Assembly: GCA_045613065.1 (NCBI GenBank)
Contig: JAZLAH010000045.1
Location: forward strand, 1-42,418
Length of the DNA: 42,418 nucleotides
Reading direction: 5' to 3'
Origin: Fimenecus sp045613065
Lineage (GTDB): Bacteria > Bacillota > Clostridia > Oscillospirales > Acutalibacteraceae
The position numbers were made by a program, and so were the translations under genes. Below, in pieces: positions 40,795 through 42,418 of this stretch. The notes under the pieces are model-generated. The model searched no databases and had not been told where the DNA came from. It saw nothing but the letters and a program-made list of their open reading frames with translations. Within the stretch, counting starts at the first letter, position 1; every line of letters starts with the position of its first letter.

Positions 40795-42418
40795 TTAAAA
40801 TACTTTCTTCATAACTGCGCCGTCTTTTGCAGATGAAACAAGTGTTGAATAACGAGCAAGCCAACCTGATTTAACATTTGGTTCAGGTTTTACATATGTT
40901 TTTCTTCTCTCGTTAAGTTCTTCGTCTGAAACCTGAACATTGATTTTGCTTTCAGGAATGTTGATTTCGATAATATCGCCTTCATAGATAAGACCGATTT
41001 CACCACCTGCAGCTGCTTCAGGAGATACATGACCAATTGATGCACCACGAGATGCACCACTAAAACGACCATCAGTAATTAACGCTACTGTCTTATCAAG
41101 TTTCATACCTGCAAGTGCTGATGTTGGGTTGAGCATTTCTCTCATACCAGGACCACCAACAGGACCCTCGTAACGAATAACAACAACGTCACCATCAACA
41201 ATTTTGCCATTATAAATAGCATCAATAGCAGCGTCTTCTGAATCAAACACTCTTGCAGGACCTGAATGAACAAGCATTTCAGGAGCTACTGCTGAACGTT
41301 TAACTACGCAGCCATCTTTTGCAATATTACCCCAAAGGATAGCAATACCACCAGTTTCGCTATATGGATTATCAATAGGACGGATTGCATCTGTATTCTT
41401 AATATATGCACCTTCAATATTTTCACCAACAGTTTTGCCTGTTGCAGTAATAAGTGACAAGTCAAGAAGGTCTTTCTTTGCAAGCTCAGCCTGAACAGCA
41501 GGAATACCACCTGCATTGTTAAGGTCGTGCATATGTGTTCCGCCTGCAGGTGCTAAATGACAGAGGTTAGGCACCTTTGCACTGATTTCGTTGAACATAT
41601 GTAAATCAACAGGCACTTCTGCTTCATTTGCAATAGCAAGAAGATGAAGAACGCTGTTTGATGAACAACCGAGAGCCATATCACAAGCAAGAGCATTGCG
41701 GATTGATTTTTCGTTGATAATATCACGAGCCTTGATATCCTTTTCAACAAGGTTCATAATTGCCATACCTGCGCGTTTTGCAAGCTGAATACGGCCACTA
41801 TGTACAGCAGGAATTGTGCCGTTACCAGGAAGAGCAATACCAACTGCTTCTGCAAGACAGTTCATTGAGTTTGCTGTGTACATACCTGAACAAGAGCCAC
41901 AACCCGGACAAACATTTTCTTCAAATTCACAAAGTTTGCAGTCATCAATAAGGCCGGCCTTACGAGCACCAACAGCTTCAAACATTTTTGAAAGTGATGT
42001 TTCAACACCATCAACAAGACCTGACATCATAGGTCCTCCTGAGCATACAACTGCAGGAATATTAAGACGAACTGTTGCCATAATCATACCCGGAACAATC
42101 TTGTCACAGTTAGGAATAAGCACTGCACCATCAAAACCATGAGCCATAATCATTGTTTCAACACTATCAGCAATAAGTTCACGGGATGCAAGTGAATACT
42201 TCATACCAACATGACCCATAGCAATACCATCGCAAACACCGATTGCTGGCACCATAACAGGAGTGCCGCCTGCCATACGCACACCGGCTTTTACAGCTTC
42301 TGTTATCTTATCAAGGTGAATATGACCCGGAACGATTTCACTATGTGCTGATACAACAGCAATCATCGGTCTTTCAAGTTCTTCTTTTGTATAGCCCATT
42401 GCATAAAAAAGGCTTCTG
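40795..42418 (-). CDS. ilvD: Dihydroxy-acid dehydratase (5' end beyond window)
   Basis: At least 541 residues, entering the window as RSLFYAMGYTKEELERP, so only the first 15 or so residues are missing. IlvD dehydrates dihydroxy acids in valine, leucine and isoleucine synthesis. The Fe-S cysteines are in PNCDKIVPG and CPGCGSCSGMYTANSM, HVGMKYSLASREL holds the conserved Lys, and GGPGMREMLNPTSALAG and TDGRFSGASRG are strong family signatures. The first Met within the window (42399) is an internal residue and not the start. The NERD gene follows by 2 bp. Confidence 0.97.
   Translation of the reverse strand, partial: RSLFYAMGYTKEELERPMIAVVSAHSEIVPGHIHLDKITEAVKAGVRMAGGTPVMVPAIGVCDGIAMGHVGMKYSLASRELIADSVETMIMAHGFDGAVLIPNCDKIVPGMIMATVRLNIPAVVCSGGPMMSGLVDGVETSLSKMFEAVGARKAGLIDDCKLCEFEENVCPGCGSCSGMYTANSMNCLAEAVGIALPGNGTIPAVHSGRIQLAKRAGMAIMNLVEKDIKARDIINEKSIRNALACDMALGCSSNSVLHLLAIANEAEVPVDLHMFNEISAKVPNLCHLAPAGGTHMHDLNNAGGIPAVQAELAKKDLLDLSLITATGKTVGENIEGAYIKNTDAIRPIDNPYSETGGIAILWGNIAKDGCVVKRSAVAPEMLVHSGPARVFDSEDAAIDAIYNGKIVDGDVVVIRYEGPVGGPGMREMLNPTSALAGMKLDKTVALITDGRFSGASRGASIGHVSPEAAAGGEIGLIYEGDIIEINIPESKINVQVSDEELNERRKTYVKPEPNVKSGWLARYSTLVSSAKDGAVMKKVF

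Noticed and set aside
40793..40864. N-terminal extension of the NERD protein
   Set aside because: It overlaps the end of ilvD in another frame and has no family similarity.
1..42418. CRISPR array, transposon, phage or toxin-antitoxin module
   Set aside because: No regularly spaced repeats, transposase, integrase or recognised toxin/antitoxin pair was found on reading both strands.
1..42418. A sortase substrate with a C-terminal sorting signal
   Set aside because: No protein here ends in an LPxTG- or NPxTN-like motif plus hydrophobic helix and basic tail; the dockerin protease ends in the dockerin.

Overview
The window reads as chromosomal DNA from a low-GC, spore-forming gut Firmicute, most likely a Ruminococcus/Oscillospiraceae-type Clostridium. 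The support is a dockerin-bearing secreted protease, plant-polysaccharide (arabinose, GH43, GH5) genes, a choloylglycine-hydrolase-family enzyme, and sporulation/germination genes (a SpoIVFA/SpoIVFB-like pair, YpeB, a SpoIID-domain protein). Most genes are on the minus strand. Ordinary promoters are unusually easy to see: a TTGNNN-like box, a 17-bp spacer and TATAAT-like box precede many transcription units.

Layout. 1-2163: recD2 (3' end outside the window) behind a small membrane protein. 2168-3529: secreted family I.5-type lipase. 3528-3896: RNase P RNA with terminator. 3904-5894: HAD phosphatase, TPM protein and LemA. 5930-14158: a tight seven-gene run read right to left: cysteine desulfurase, ThiI, stand-alone PncC, class B sortase, a second sortase that has lost its catalytic His and Cys, a SpoIID protein fused to what looks like a degenerate CinA, and GalE. 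14239-16003: YpeB and a small lipoprotein on the plus strand. 16002-19184: PnuC transporter, Ntn hydrolase and MFS transporter, with two structured leaders. 19209-20201: FliB-like protein (plus). 20199-23709: subtilase with BspA-type repeats and a dockerin. 23825-24856: SH3b/C39-like secreted protein. 24902-25960: GH43 (plus). 25957-26614: ATC-hydrolase-like protein and tRNA-Ser(CGA). 26630-27832: ArsB/NhaD-type permease (plus). 27824-31688: araB-araA-araD. 31695-32991: GH5 lipoprotein. 33033-34900: ArsC/Spx-like protein, PrmA and ribosomal protein L19. 34911-38656: split radical-SAM pair (TIGR03960/TIGR03936 types) with a second MFS paralogue. 38653-40042: SpoIVFB/M23 pair behind a good sigma-E-like promoter. 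40040-42418: NERD protein and IlvD (5' end outside the window).

The best candidate for an undescribed system is 6946-11298. An apparently active class B sortase, a catalytically dead sortase paralogue sharing its unusual C-terminal tail, and a one-pass membrane protein joining a cytosolic degenerate CinA-like module to an external SpoIID glycan-lytic domain are encoded back to back. They sit beside a functional-looking PncC (the CinA C-terminal enzyme). Gene order and the loss of catalytic residues suggest a structural or regulatory cell-wall complex, perhaps in sporulation. That function is inferred, not shown. A second point of interest is the 5' leader of the Ntn hydrolase, which can fold in two mutually exclusive ways around its ribosome-binding site.

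No gene-free stretch exceeds 300 bases. No CRISPR array, transposase, integrase or rRNA was seen.
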